The notes under the pieces: model-generated
Seen by the model: only the letters and a program-made list of their open reading frames with translations
Told to the model about the DNA's origin: nothing
Database searches by the model: none
Shown here: piece after piece, positions 1 to 7,689 of the stretch
Numbering within the stretch: the first letter of the stretch is position 1
Layout: each line of letters opens with the position of its first letter
Position numbers and translations under genes: made by a program
Assembly: GCF_003932855.1 (NCBI RefSeq)
Contig: NZ_RQYZ01000009.1
Coordinates: forward strand, 1-64,000
Length of the DNA: 64,000 nt
Direction: 5' to 3'
DNA from: Tessaracoccus sp. OH4464_COT-324
GTDB lineage: Bacteria; Actinomycetota; Actinomycetes; Propionibacteriales; Propionibacteriaceae

Positions 1-2
1 GG

Positions 3-626
3 TTGGGTGTCGTCGGCGGGTTGTTGGCGGTGTTGGTGGGGTTGCTGGTGGTGGTTGTGCTGCGGCCAGCTTCTCCCGATTCGTCGGCTCTTGGTCAGGG
101 TTCGTCGTCGGCTCCGAGGTCTTCGATTGTGTTGCCGTCGCCGAGTGTGTCGGATGCTTGGCGGTCTTGGCAGGTGTGGGAGGTTATGCCGCCTGCGGAG
201 ATGTTGCCGCAGCTTTATGGCGGGGATCCGCTTAAGGGTGGGGAGCCGCGCGATGATTGGCGGTTGCCTAAGACTTTGCAGGGCTGGACGTTGAACGACC
301 GCGACTATAGCCTGCCCGGCTTGAATGACTGGTCTACCGTTGTGGGCTATGAGGAGGGCGATGAAGAGCCTGATCGGGTCCTGAGGGTTGAGACACAGAG
401 CTTTGAACTGCCTGACCTGTTTAACCGTTATCTGCGGCAGTTGGAAGATGTGCACTACACCGGGAGATTCACCTGTGGAAAGTCGGTTCTTTCCAAGAAC
501 ATGGAGTGTTTTGCGTATGCGGAAGACACTCTGATCGGCGTGTGGCCATTTACGGGTAGGTTCACGGAGCAGGAGATCGTGGATGCGATGGATGAATTGG
601 TGGATCATCTGTTGGCCACCAGGTGA
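3..626 (+). CDS. Membrane-tethered protein of unknown function, 5' end uncertain
   Basis: The reading frame is open from the first bases of the window, so the true start may lie upstream; the first visible start codon is a TTG at 3. Residues 3-22 form one strongly hydrophobic segment rich in Val and Leu, followed by a Ser/Pro-rich linker to about residue 50 and a soluble domain of about 155 residues. This fits a type II anchored protein with an extracytoplasmic domain. Two cysteines (in TCGKS and MECF) could form a disulfide. I do not recognise the family. It is followed by about 210 bases without a gene before the convergent lipoprotein gene. Confidence 0.6.
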   Translation: MGVVGGLLAVLVGLLVVVVLRPASPDSSALGQGSSSAPRSSIVLPSPSVSDAWRSWQVWEVMPPAEMLPQLYGGDPLKGGEPRDDWRLPKTLQGWTLNDRDYSLPGLNDWSTVVGYEEGDEEPDRVLRVETQSFELPDLFNRYLRQLEDVHYTGRFTCGKSVLSKNMECFAYAEDTLIGVWPFTGRFTEQEIVDAMDELVDHLLATR

Positions 627-723
627 GCTGTTTCGACGCAGGCGAAACCACCTGGGTCATACCGCTTCTGCCTCGTCAGGCAAACGCTGGCGGGACGGAT
701 GATCTGGACTCATAACGCCCGGC

Positions 724-743
724 GCCGTCACCGAGGTGACGGC
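724..743. terminator. Inverted repeat between convergent genes
   Basis: GCCGTCACC and GGTGACGGC form a perfect 9-base inverted repeat with two bases between, so it would fold with a slightly shorter stem and a four-base loop. It lies between the convergent genes ending at 626 and 841. There is no U tract, so a terminator role is inference from position only. Confidence 0.35.
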
Positions 744-840
744 AAGGCCGGTCTCGGAAGAATCGACGCGATAATCCGCCTCGCGAGATCAGCCCACCGG
801 CCGGCGCGATCCCCCCGGACACTCGGCCCTACGCCGCGGG

Positions 841-1758
841 CTAAGAGCCGTGAATCTCCTCACCGGCCAGCGAATAATGCCGTTGAGTGCCGTCGCAGCC
901 AACGGTGATCCTAGGCTGCGCCTTCTCCGCAGCGCGGACGACCACCTCGCAGGACCCCTCAGGCAGCAGGCCCGTGATCACCTGAACATCAATCTGAGAA
1001 GCCAAAAAAGCCCGACCAGTGGGCCGCTGCGCGGGAACGATGTAGGCAGGCAGCCCGCCCATCCGCTGCCGGAGCACCGTCTCCCGGCCCCGATCGTACA
1101 CAGCCCAATAACCCCGCTGGGCGGAGAAACCGACCTCCAGCAGGTGCGTCGCCGTGCCAATCACTGTGCTCAACCCACGCTCCACATCCGTGGGATCGGT
1201 CGTCCCGAGCTGCTCGACCGCAGTGGCGTCCTCGTTGAAGAACACCGTCTTGGTTTCCGGCTGGGAGGAAACGCTCTGCACCACCTCAAGATCTCGGAAC
1301 TGCTGAACCTGGTAAACCACCCGACCCTTAACCCCCAGCATGTCCGCAATGTCCAGCATCAGCGGGAGCTGCGTCAACGGGAAATCCGCAGGGCGGAAAG
1401 TCTTCTGCCCCAGGAAAGCAAAGTCAGTGATCGTGCTGTCTACCACCCCGTCGTACCAGCGGTAGCTGAGCACGCGGTTCTCCGGCCCGAGGGCGATAAG
1501 CGTGGCATCGGTATCCGACACGTTCAGCTTCAGGATCGGAGCATGCTCCGTCACCCGGTCCAGCTCCGCCACCACCCGGGCCGCGTTGTCGCCCCGCGTG
1601 AGCGGGCCGTCAATCGGAAACGTATTGGGCAGCAACTCGCTCGGCCTGGGTGAGGCGCTCAGCGAGGGCGAGGCGGGCTCGACCGTCGGCTCAGCCGAAG
1701 AGCCGGCCGAACAGGCCGCGAACAACAGCGCAGCAAAGCCACAAAGAAGACGTTTCAC
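841..1758 (-). CDS. Predicted lipoprotein of unknown function
   Basis: The 305-residue product starts with a short positively charged signal peptide (MKRLLCGF...) ending in a lipobox LFAAC, so Cys16 is the likely lipidation site and the mature protein sits on the outer face of the membrane. A Ser/Pro-rich linker (about 18-45) precedes a soluble domain with no motif I recognise. The GTG start at 1758 is preceded at six bases by TAGACT, so the mRNA is probably leaderless. In plan it resembles the tethered sensor-like proteins elsewhere in the window, but I see no clear sequence match. Confidence 0.75.
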   Translation of the reverse strand: MKRLLCGFAALLFAACSAGSSAEPTVEPASPSLSASPRPSELLPNTFPIDGPLTRGDNAARVVAELDRVTEHAPILKLNVSDTDATLIALGPENRVLSYRWYDGVVDSTITDFAFLGQKTFRPADFPLTQLPLMLDIADMLGVKGRVVYQVQQFRDLEVVQSVSSQPETKTVFFNEDATAVEQLGTTDPTDVERGLSTVIGTATHLLEVGFSAQRGYWAVYDRGRETVLRQRMGGLPAYIVPAQRPTGRAFLASQIDVQVITGLLPEGSCEVVVRAAEKAQPRITVGCDGTQRHYSLAGEEIHGS

Positions 1759-1786
1759 CCTGTCAGTCTAGTCCCGGAGGGCTCAG

Positions 1787-2167
1787 TCAGCGGCCACCGG
1801 ACGAGCGCGGGTCCCGCCCGCGCAACCTGTCGATCTCCCGACGGTCCTTCTTCGTCGGCCTGCCGGCCCCGGGATCGCGGCGCGCCATCGGGCTGGACAA
1901 ATAAGCGGGCCGCGGCGGTGACTGATCGGTGTAGCAGGTCACCGCGATCGGTGCCCCAACCCGCTTGGTGATCACCTGCACAACCACAAACTTGCGCTCC
2001 CAGCCCGGCTCACGCACGGTCACCACGTCGCCAGGCTTCACGGGGTGCGCGGGCTTAGCATTCGACCCGTTCAGCTTCACATGCCCGCCGGAGACCGCCT
2101 TGTTCGCCGCCGAGCGGGTTTTGAACAACCGAACGGACCAAAGCCAAACGTCGAGCCTGCCTGTCAT
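1787..2167 (-). CDS. S4-domain RNA-binding protein (Hsp15-like)
   Basis: Residues 3-60 carry the S4 fold pattern: LDVWLWSVRLFKTRS, then AANKAVSGGHVKLNG, then KPGDVVTV. This is typical of the Hsp15/YlxQ-like group that binds rRNA or stalled ribosomal subunits. The C-terminus (RRDPGAGRPTKKDRREIDRL) is basic and typical of actinobacterial members. A longer frame begins at 2227, but that start would lie inside the divergent HAD gene. The ATG at 2167 has TAGACT eight bases upstream and begins directly before the S4 core, so it is preferred. Hsp15 binds free 50S subunits carrying a nascent chain; that exact role here is inferred. Confidence 0.8.
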   Translation of the reverse strand: MTGRLDVWLWSVRLFKTRSAANKAVSGGHVKLNGSNAKPAHPVKPGDVVTVREPGWERKFVVVQVITKRVGAPIAVTCYTDQSPPRPAYLSSPMARRDPGAGRPTKKDRREIDRLRGRDPRSSGGR

Positions 2168-2217
2168 GGAGGCAGAGTCTAGCCGGGGAAAGCCGACAAT
2201 GGCCCTAAGGTTGAGCC

Positions 2218-2880
2218 ATGACCGCACCTCAAGCAGTACTCTTCGACCTCGACGGCACCCTGACCGACACAGTCGCCCTGATCGCCGAACACATAGCCCG
2301 CGTCCTAGACAGCCCCGAACGCCCGGTGACCACCCAAGCCGTCTACCCGTTCATCGGGCAGCCCCTCGCGGCCGCCTTCGAACATCTTGCGGGAGTGAAA
2401 GCCGACGAGCCACGCTACGAAGAACTGGCCGACGACTACCGGGCCGGGGCCCGTCGGGCCATTGAGGAACGCGGTCCGAGCCTGGTGCTGCCAGGAGTGG
2501 TGGAAACCCTCGACTGGTTGCGCGAGCGAGGCACCAAAGTGGGTGTGGTCACCGCGAAGAACAACTCCCAAGCCCGACACCTGCTCGACTACACCGATCT
2601 CACCCCGCTGATCGACATCATCGTCGGCACCGACGACGTGGCCCGTGGCAAACCCGCACCCGACCCGGCGCTGCTCGGCGCCAAGCGGCTCGGCGTCGCC
2701 CCCGGCGAATGCGTCTACGTTGGCGACGCCGCGACAGACGTGCAGATGGCGCTGGCCGCCAACATGGAATGCTGGGCCGTCACCACCGGGGCCTCACCGG
2801 CCGAGGAACTCCACACGGCGGGCGCCGCCGTCGTCGTGGACCGGCTCGACCACCTGATCCCGCGCTGGTCCACCACGTAG
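2218..2880 (+). CDS. HAD-superfamily phosphatase (phosphoglycolate phosphatase-like)
   Basis: All HAD motifs are in place: motif I FDLDGTLTDT at residues 9-18 with both catalytic aspartates, motif II in GVVTAKNNS, motif III lysine in RGKPAPD, and motif IV in YVGDAATDVQMA. The helical cap between motifs I and II makes this a C1-cap Gph/PGP-like enzyme of 220 residues, the usual length. The substrate cannot be told from sequence; phosphoglycolate or another small phosphoester is most likely. TAAGGT sits six bases before the ATG, suggesting a leaderless start. The gene runs into the cobalamin genes with a 38-base gap and may be co-transcribed with them. Confidence 0.85.
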   Translation: MTAPQAVLFDLDGTLTDTVALIAEHIARVLDSPERPVTTQAVYPFIGQPLAAAFEHLAGVKADEPRYEELADDYRAGARRAIEERGPSLVLPGVVETLDWLRERGTKVGVVTAKNNSQARHLLDYTDLTPLIDIIVGTDDVARGKPAPDPALLGAKRLGVAPGECVYVGDAATDVQMALAANMECWAVTTGASPAEELHTAGAAVVVDRLDHLIPRWSTT

Positions 2881-2918
2881 CCGGGGGCGCGACCAGGCCG
2901 CGAACTCAGCTCAATAGG

Positions 2919-4001
2919 ATGACCGCAACGCCGCAAGCGAGAAAGCAGGAACCCGTGCTAGCCGAAACCATCGCCCGCATCCAACCCATCTCCGCTGAGC
3001 ATCTTGCCGCAGCCGAGCGGCGCCAGGCCCAGCTCACCAAGCCGCCGGGCAGCCTCGCGATGCTGGAAGAAGTGGGCAACCGGCTGGCCGGCATCACCCG
3101 CCAGTGCCCGCCCCCCGTGCCGCGCCGCGCCGTCGTCGGGGTGTTCGCAGGCGACCACGGCGTCTGCGCCCACAACCTCACGCCCTGGCCCCAGGAAGTG
3201 ACGCTGCTCATGCTCGCCAACATGGCCCGCTCCGGCGCCGCCATCAACGTGCTGAGCGACGAGCTGGGAGCCACGACGATGCTGACCGACGTCGGCGTCG
3301 CCGGCGAATACGATCCCCACCCCAACATCCGCAGGCGCAACGTCGGCAAGGGCGCCAGAGACTTCACCATCGAGCCCGCGATGACCCGCGACGAGACCAC
3401 CCGGGCCGTCGAGGTAGGCATCGAAGCCGCCAACGAGGCCATCGACGGCGGGGCCGAGGTGCTGCTCACCGGCGAGATGGGGGTGGGCAACACCACGCCG
3501 TCGAGCGCGCTGATCGCGGTGTTCACCGGGCGGCCGCCCGCAGAGGTGACCGGATTCGGCACCGGGATGAGCGACGAGTTCCGCCAGCGCAAGCAGGCCG
3601 TGATCGAGCAAGCCCTGGCGCTGCACCACCCCTCGCCGCTCGACCCGCTGGGTGCGCTGGCCGCCGTCGGCGGATACGAGCAGGCCGCGCTGGCCGGATT
3701 CATCCTCGGCGGCGCGGCACGTGGCGTGCCCATCATCCTCGACGGAGTGATCGCCTGCGCGGCGGGCCTCGTCGCCGCCGCCCTCCACCCCGAGGTACGC
3801 GGCTACCTCTTCTCCGGCCACGCGGGCGCCGAGCCCGGCATCGAAGCCGCACTGGAAAAACTGGGGCTCACCCCGCTCGTAGACCTGGGGCTACGGCTCG
3901 GCGAAGGCACCGGGGCGGTGCTGGCCCTGCCGACGCTCCGGTCGGCGGCGCGCATCCTGACAGACATGGCCACGTTCGCCGACGCCGGGATCGAGAGCTA
4001 A
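2919..4001 (+). CDS. cobT: Nicotinate-nucleotide:dimethylbenzimidazole phosphoribosyltransferase
   Basis: CobT transfers phosphoribose from nicotinate mononucleotide to 5,6-dimethylbenzimidazole, making the alpha-ribazole phosphate of the lower cobamide ligand. The 360-residue product has the family signatures GVFAGDHGV, TGEMGVGNTTPSSAL and LFSGHAGAEPGIE, and an N-terminal helix with LTKPPGSLAMLEE. The frame is open far upstream, but that part lies antisense or out of frame over the HAD gene; the ATG at 2919 gives the normal length. The stop is followed directly by the cobU ATG, with no base between. No cobalamin riboswitch is visible in the 38-base gap upstream. Confidence 0.93.
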   Translation: MTATPQARKQEPVLAETIARIQPISAEHLAAAERRQAQLTKPPGSLAMLEEVGNRLAGITRQCPPPVPRRAVVGVFAGDHGVCAHNLTPWPQEVTLLMLANMARSGAAINVLSDELGATTMLTDVGVAGEYDPHPNIRRRNVGKGARDFTIEPAMTRDETTRAVEVGIEAANEAIDGGAEVLLTGEMGVGNTTPSSALIAVFTGRPPAEVTGFGTGMSDEFRQRKQAVIEQALALHHPSPLDPLGALAAVGGYEQAALAGFILGGAARGVPIILDGVIACAAGLVAAALHPEVRGYLFSGHAGAEPGIEAALEKLGLTPLVDLGLRLGEGTGAVLALPTLRSAARILTDMATFADAGIES

Positions 4002-4625
4002 ATGGAATACCGCGTGCGCGTCAACGACGCCGACGATCTGGCCCGACAGCTGCTGGCAGCGCTGGCTGCGCGCGGCGAAGTTGAGCCGCTGGGCGGCGCC
4101 GCCGGGCGGGTGCTCGTCGTCGGGGGCGCCCGCTCCGGCAAATCTAAGTGGGCCGAGGAACAACTGCTGGATCGGGAGATCGACTACGTGGCCACCAGTT
4201 GGCTTGACCCTGCGGATCCCGAATGGGTGGAGCGAGTGCGCATCCATCGGGAGCGCCGCCCCGCGCACTGGCGAACCGTCGAAACCATCGACGTGGCACA
4301 ACTCCTGGCCGCCCCCGGCCGGCCGATGCTGGTGGACTGCCTGGCGGTGTGGCTCACGCGAATCCTCGACGGCGTGGGCGCCTGGGCGGAAACCCCCGGG
4401 TGGCGCGAGGCGCTGGCGGGCCGGGTAGACGAGTTGGTGGCGGCCGTCGCCGACACCGGTCGGGAGGTGCTGTTCGTCAGCAACGAGGTGGGCTCAGGTG
4501 TCGTGCCCGCCACCGCGTCGGGGCGGATGTTCCGCGACGAACTGGGCCGACTGAACGCTCGCATCGGCGCCGCCTGCGACCAGGTGTGGCACGTCGTCGC
4601 CGGGGTGCCCAGGCGGCTCAAGTGA
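4002..4625 (+). CDS. cobU: Adenosylcobinamide kinase / adenosylcobinamide-phosphate guanylyltransferase
   Basis: The bifunctional CobU phosphorylates adenosylcobinamide and then adds GMP to give GDP-cobinamide. Seen in the sequence: a P-loop GGARSGKS at 41-48, the RIHRERRP segment that supplies the guanylylated histidine in the family, and SNEVGSGVVP near residue 160. Most CobU proteins start just before the P-loop; this one has about 36 extra N-terminal residues (MEYRVRVNDADDLARQLL...). The start is fixed by exact juxtaposition with the cobT stop, although an internal start cannot be excluded. Its stop overlaps the cobS GTG (GTGA), implying translational coupling. Confidence 0.9.
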   Translation: MEYRVRVNDADDLARQLLAALAARGEVEPLGGAAGRVLVVGGARSGKSKWAEEQLLDREIDYVATSWLDPADPEWVERVRIHRERRPAHWRTVETIDVAQLLAAPGRPMLVDCLAVWLTRILDGVGAWAETPGWREALAGRVDELVAAVADTGREVLFVSNEVGSGVVPATASGRMFRDELGRLNARIGAACDQVWHVVAGVPRRLK

Positions 4626-5389
4626 GGCCGATCACCGCGCTGAGCCTGTTCACTATCCTGCCGATGCCGATGCAGGAAATCGACCGGAGGTCCGCCGCCG
4701 GCGCGCTCGCCGCGCTGCCGCTGGTGGGGCTCGTGCTGGGCGTCGTCGCCGGCGCGGTGTTGTGGGGCGCGGCGGTGCTCGGCCTGACCTGGCTGGGCGC
4801 CGTGGCGGCGCTCGCTGTCCTGGCGGGGGCGACGGGCGGGCTACACCTCGACGGCGTCGCCGACACCGCGGACGGCCTCGGCTCGCGCAAACCTGCGGAG
4901 CAGGCCCTCGACATCATGAAGCGATCCGACATCGGGCCGATGGGGGTGATCGCCCTGGTGCTGGTGCTGCTGGCGCAGCTGGCGGCCATCGTCGACGCCG
5001 CTGCGGCCGGGCCGCAGGTGGCGGCTTGCGCGCTGGCGTTAGCGGCCGCGACGGGACGCGCTGGGGTGCTGTTGATCTCGCGGGGCCCCTCCGCCAGGCC
5101 GGGCGGTTTCGGTTCGATGCTTTCGGGCGCTCCCGCGCCAGGCTGGGTGGCGGCCAACCTGCTCGCGTTGGCCGGGCTGACTGCAGGCTGCGGCTGGTGG
5201 TTGTGGGGCCCGGTGGGCGCGCTGGCCTGGGCGGCGGCGTGGGCCGGTGCGCTGCTCGTCGGCTGGTGCTGGGCCCGCCACGTGGTGCGGCGCCTGGGCG
5301 GTACGACGGGCGACGTGTTCGGCTCCACGATCGAGATCACCCAGCTGGCGGTGCTGGCCGCGCTGGCCGGCGCGGCTCAGCTATTGTGA
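4622..5389 (+). CDS. cobS: Adenosylcobinamide-GDP ribazoletransferase (cobalamin synthase)
   Basis: CobS is an integral membrane enzyme that joins GDP-cobinamide to alpha-ribazole (phosphate), the last assembly step of the cobT-U-S set. The 255-residue product has the conserved GGLHLDGVADTADG at about 70-83 and RSDIGPMGV shortly after, plus about six hydrophobic segments and a C-terminal DVFGSTIEITQ motif. The GTG at 4622 overlaps the cobU stop. With only cobT, cobU and cobS here, this locus completes or salvages cobamides; de novo corrin genes would have to be elsewhere. The last 53 bases overlap the convergent phosphoesterase gene. Confidence 0.92.
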   Translation: MRPITALSLFTILPMPMQEIDRRSAAGALAALPLVGLVLGVVAGAVLWGAAVLGLTWLGAVAALAVLAGATGGLHLDGVADTADGLGSRKPAEQALDIMKRSDIGPMGVIALVLVLLAQLAAIVDAAAAGPQVAACALALAAATGRAGVLLISRGPSARPGGFGSMLSGAPAPGWVAANLLALAGLTAGCGWWLWGPVGALAWAAAWAGALLVGWCWARHVVRRLGGTTGDVFGSTIEITQLAVLAALAGAAQLL

Positions 5390-5969
5390 CCCTGGTGAAC
5401 CCGCCCGTTGCCAGGTCGAAGCGGCCCTCGACGCGCAGCTCGCCCGCAATATCCCTGGTGGCATAGCTCAGCAGATGCAGCTGCTCGACGAGCCACCCGC
5501 CCGGTGGGGGCACCGCAGCCAGCGCGTCGAGCACGCGCGCGACCGGCCACCGACCGGAGTAGAACCCCAGAGTGATGTGCGGACGGTAGGGGCGCAGCCG
5601 ACGCACCTCGTCTTCACCGGCCAGCAGCGCGTGTGCGCCTTGCAGCCAGTCGCCCGTGACCTCCAGCATCGGGGAGCCGAGGAAGCTGCCCCATCCGAGG
5701 GGGCGGAGCCCGACAGGCCCGTCAGCCGCGCGGCGCAGCCGGGCGAGATCCGCGGCGAGGCGGGCATCGTCGAACTCCATCTCCGCCAGTCCGCAGTAGG
5801 CGAGCGTCACGTGCGGCTGCCGCTCGTAGCGGGGCAGGAGCAGCCCGGCCAGCGCGGCTCGGGCCGGTGCGAGATCCATGTCGACGAGGAACCCCCACAG
5901 GTAGGCCCGGTCGATGCCGCGGTGCCATTCGGGGTGGTCGCAGTCCTCGCAGGCGACGGTGTAGCTCAC
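5337..5969 (-). CDS. 2H phosphoesterase / 2'-5' RNA ligase-like protein
   Basis: Two HxTx motifs define the 2H superfamily: HVTLAY (about residue 51) and HITLGF (about 138), spaced as in the RNA 2',3'-cyclic phosphodiesterase/ligase fold. The 210-residue length is normal. The N-terminal CEDCDHPEW could be a small metal site or simply structural. The GTG start at 5969 overlaps the stop of the ZIP transporter gene upstream (GTGA), so the two are translationally coupled. The natural substrate is unknown; cyclic phosphate opening on RNA or a nucleotide is the family expectation. The 3' end overlaps cobS by 53 bases on the other strand. Confidence 0.75.
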   Translation of the reverse strand: MSYTVACEDCDHPEWHRGIDRAYLWGFLVDMDLAPARAALAGLLLPRYERQPHVTLAYCGLAEMEFDDARLAADLARLRRAADGPVGLRPLGWGSFLGSPMLEVTGDWLQGAHALLAGEDEVRRLRPYRPHITLGFYSGRWPVARVLDALAAVPPPGGWLVEQLHLLSYATRDIAGELRVEGRFDLATGGFTRVTIAEPRRPARPAPPAG

Positions 5970-6754
5970 GCGAGCGCGATCAGGCTGGCGGCCATCACGA
6001 TGATGCCGAGGAAGGCCCACAGAGAGACGGTGGTCTTCTTCTCGGTCTCCAGGGCCAGGGGCAGCAGCTCGTGGAAGGAGATGAACACCATGATTCCCGC
6101 GATGCCCGCGTTGATCGTGGCGTGGACGCCTTCGTTGAGGAAAGGCCCGACAGCCGCGTACAGCAGCAGCGCCCCGACGGGCTCGGCCAGCCCGGAGGCG
6201 GAGGCGTAGGCCCAGGCCTTCAGCCGGTGTCCGGAGGCGTGGTAGATGGGGATCGCTACGGCGATGCCTTCGGGGATGTTGTGGATGGCGATAGCCACAG
6301 CCACCGGCAACGCCAGGACGGGATCTTGCAGGGCGGTGATGAGCGTCACGAACCCCTCGGGCGCGTTGTGCGCGGCCAGCACGAGGGCCATCGTCAGGCC
6401 CAACCGGGTGAGTTTTGCCGGGCTGGGCTGCTCGGGGGCGCTCGGCATTCCGTGCTCCGCCACGGCCTGGCGCTGGCGCTCGCGGTCGGCCGGGGACCAG
6501 CGTCCGGCTACCCGTTCGACGAGTAGAACCAGCCCGGCGCCCGTCCCGAACGCGCTCAGCGCCAGCCAGGGGCTGCTGCCCGCCAGCGCCCCGGGCAGCA
6601 GCTCGATCAGGGAGACGCCGATCATCACGCCCGCGCTCAGCGCGACACCCGCGGACAGCATCCGGTGCGACGTATGCGGGCCCCAGACACCGATCAACCC
6701 GCCGAGCGCCGTCGCGGCCCCGGCCAACACAGTCATCACGATGGCCACCCACAT
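5966..6754 (-). CDS. ZIP-family divalent metal transporter (ZupT-like)
   Basis: ZIP proteins carry zinc and other divalent cations into the cytoplasm. The 262-residue product has about eight hydrophobic segments. Two metal-pathway motifs, HNAPEGF and HNIPEGI, occur in the helices corresponding to TM4 and TM5, and a further metal-liganding pair SFHELLP occurs near the C-terminus. A His-containing loop (about 100-120) separates the N-terminal helices from the metal core. ATG 6754 is the first start that gives the normal N-terminal helix. The gene diverges from the mycoredoxin gene across 54 bases. No clear Zur-type box is seen directly before it, although a Fur-like dyad lies at 7619-7633. Confidence 0.85.
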   Translation of the reverse strand: MWVAIVMTVLAGAATALGGLIGVWGPHTSHRMLSAGVALSAGVMIGVSLIELLPGALAGSSPWLALSAFGTGAGLVLLVERVAGRWSPADRERQRQAVAEHGMPSAPEQPSPAKLTRLGLTMALVLAAHNAPEGFVTLITALQDPVLALPVAVAIAIHNIPEGIAVAIPIYHASGHRLKAWAYASASGLAEPVGALLLYAAVGPFLNEGVHATINAGIAGIMVFISFHELLPLALETEKKTTVSLWAFLGIIVMAASLIALA

Positions 6755-6808
6755 ACCCCCTTTAATAGCGCACCCGCGCCGCTTTTGGGGCGTGCCTAGA
6801 ATTAGTCC

Positions 6809-7060
6809 ATGAAATTGAGTGTTTATGGCGCCGATTGGTGCGGGGACTGCATCCGTACGAAGCGACAGCTCGACAACCTCGGTGTGGACTACGACTACCT
6901 GGACATCGTGGCCGATCCCGCGCTGGCGGATCGGGCGCGGGAGATCTCCGGCCGGACGAACATCCCGGTGGTGTGCTACCCGGACGGCACACACCACGTG
7001 GAGCCGCGCGACGCGGAAGTGTTCGCCAAGCTGGTAGAGCTGGGCATCGTCGATGGCTAG
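6809..7060 (+). CDS. Mycoredoxin / glutaredoxin-like thiol-disulfide oxidoreductase
   Basis: This 83-residue protein has the compact glutaredoxin fold: beta strand KLSVYGA, active site CGDC at 11-14, and the cis-proline segment TNIPVV. Actinobacteria use such mycoredoxins to resolve mycothiol-mixed disulfides; NrdH-type activity is the alternative. The C-x-x-C is CGDC rather than the common CGYC. TAGAAT six bases before the ATG marks a probable leaderless start. The stop overlaps the rhodanese start by eight bases, so the pair forms an operon for sulfur or thiol redox chemistry. Confidence 0.82.
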   Translation: MKLSVYGADWCGDCIRTKRQLDNLGVDYDYLDIVADPALADRAREISGRTNIPVVCYPDGTHHVEPRDAEVFAKLVELGIVDG

Positions 7061-7472
7061 GGAGCCGGGCGCCCCGCTCAAGGTCAGCTCGGCGGAACTG
7101 GTGGCGCGCGCCGACGCGGTGGTGCCCGGGATCGACGTCGAGGAGGCCGCAGAGCTGCTGGGCGACGACGGCTGGCTCGTCGTTGACATCCGCGACCCGC
7201 GGGAGCGGGCCGGGACGGGCACCATTCCGGGTGCCTATCATGCGCCGCGCGGGATGCTGGAGTTCTGGGTGGATCCAGCCAGCCCCTACTATCGCCCGGC
7301 GCTCGACGACGGGCGGCGGCTGCTGCTCTACTGCGGGTCGGGTTGGCGCTCGGCGTTGGCCGGCGCCCAGCTGATCGGTATGGGGCGCGACGACGTGGCT
7401 CACCTGCGCGGCGGCTTCTCGGCTTGGCGGGAGGCGGGCCAGAGCGTCGAACCCGTGGCCATCGAGCGCTGA
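7053..7472 (+). CDS. Single-domain rhodanese (sulfurtransferase)
   Basis: The 139-residue product is a rhodanese-like domain with the CH2A motif DIRDPRERAG, the active-site loop YCGSGWRSALA with catalytic Cys at about residue 97, and a closing HLRGGFSAW motif. Rhodaneses carry sulfane sulfur as a cysteine persulfide. An N-terminal helix of about 25 residues precedes the domain, as in the GlpE/PspE-like bacterial proteins of this size. Overlap with the mycoredoxin gene suggests that the mycoredoxin could reduce persulfide or disulfide forms of this enzyme; that pairing is inferred. Confidence 0.85.
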   Translation: MAREPGAPLKVSSAELVARADAVVPGIDVEEAAELLGDDGWLVVDIRDPRERAGTGTIPGAYHAPRGMLEFWVDPASPYYRPALDDGRRLLLYCGSGWRSALAGAQLIGMGRDDVAHLRGGFSAWREAGQSVEPVAIER

Positions 7473-7481
7473 CGATGGCGG

Positions 7482-7523
7482 GGGCGGCCGCGGGCGGGTA
7501 GGAGGTCCCGCTCGCGGCCGCCC
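7482..7523. terminator. Long GC-rich hairpin, probable bidirectional terminator
   Basis: Bases 7482-7498 pair with 7507-7523 in a 17-base stem with a single G-U pair and an eight-base loop. It stands just after the rhodanese stop. It would also end any leftward transcript starting near 7626. There is no U tract on either side, which is common for high-GC actinomycete terminators. Confidence 0.65.
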
Positions 7524-7618
7524 GTCGCTCACATGGGAAGGGCCTGGCGGCCGCGAACAGGCAGCGCGGGTAAGGCACGTCGACAAAGAACCTTTTGGTA
7601 GGTCAACCCCCACGCTGC

Positions 7619-7661
7619 CGAGAACGGTTCTCATTATAGGCCATGTTGGGCCGCCCCGCAA
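7619..7661 (-). promoter_or_regulatory. Leftward promoter with Fur-family-like 7-1-7 dyad
   Basis: On the minus strand, TTGCGG (7661-7656) and TATAAT (7638-7633) are 17 bases apart, the best sigma-70 -10 box seen in this stretch. The 15-base dyad TGAGAAC-C-GTTCTCG (7633-7619) overlaps the end of the -10 box and the expected start near 7626, a repressor position. A 7-1-7 arrangement is typical of Fur/Zur-family operators, but the regulator is not known. No annotated gene lies downstream on that strand before the hairpin at 7482-7523, so the product would be a short RNA or a very small peptide. Confidence 0.45.
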
Positions 7662-7689
7662 CCTGCCCTACACCGGCGGCCCCCGCACA

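Noticed and set aside
626-840. A possible tRNA or other RNA gene in the first intergenic gap
   Set aside because: No cloverleaf or CCA-end pattern; only the short inverted repeat at 724-743.
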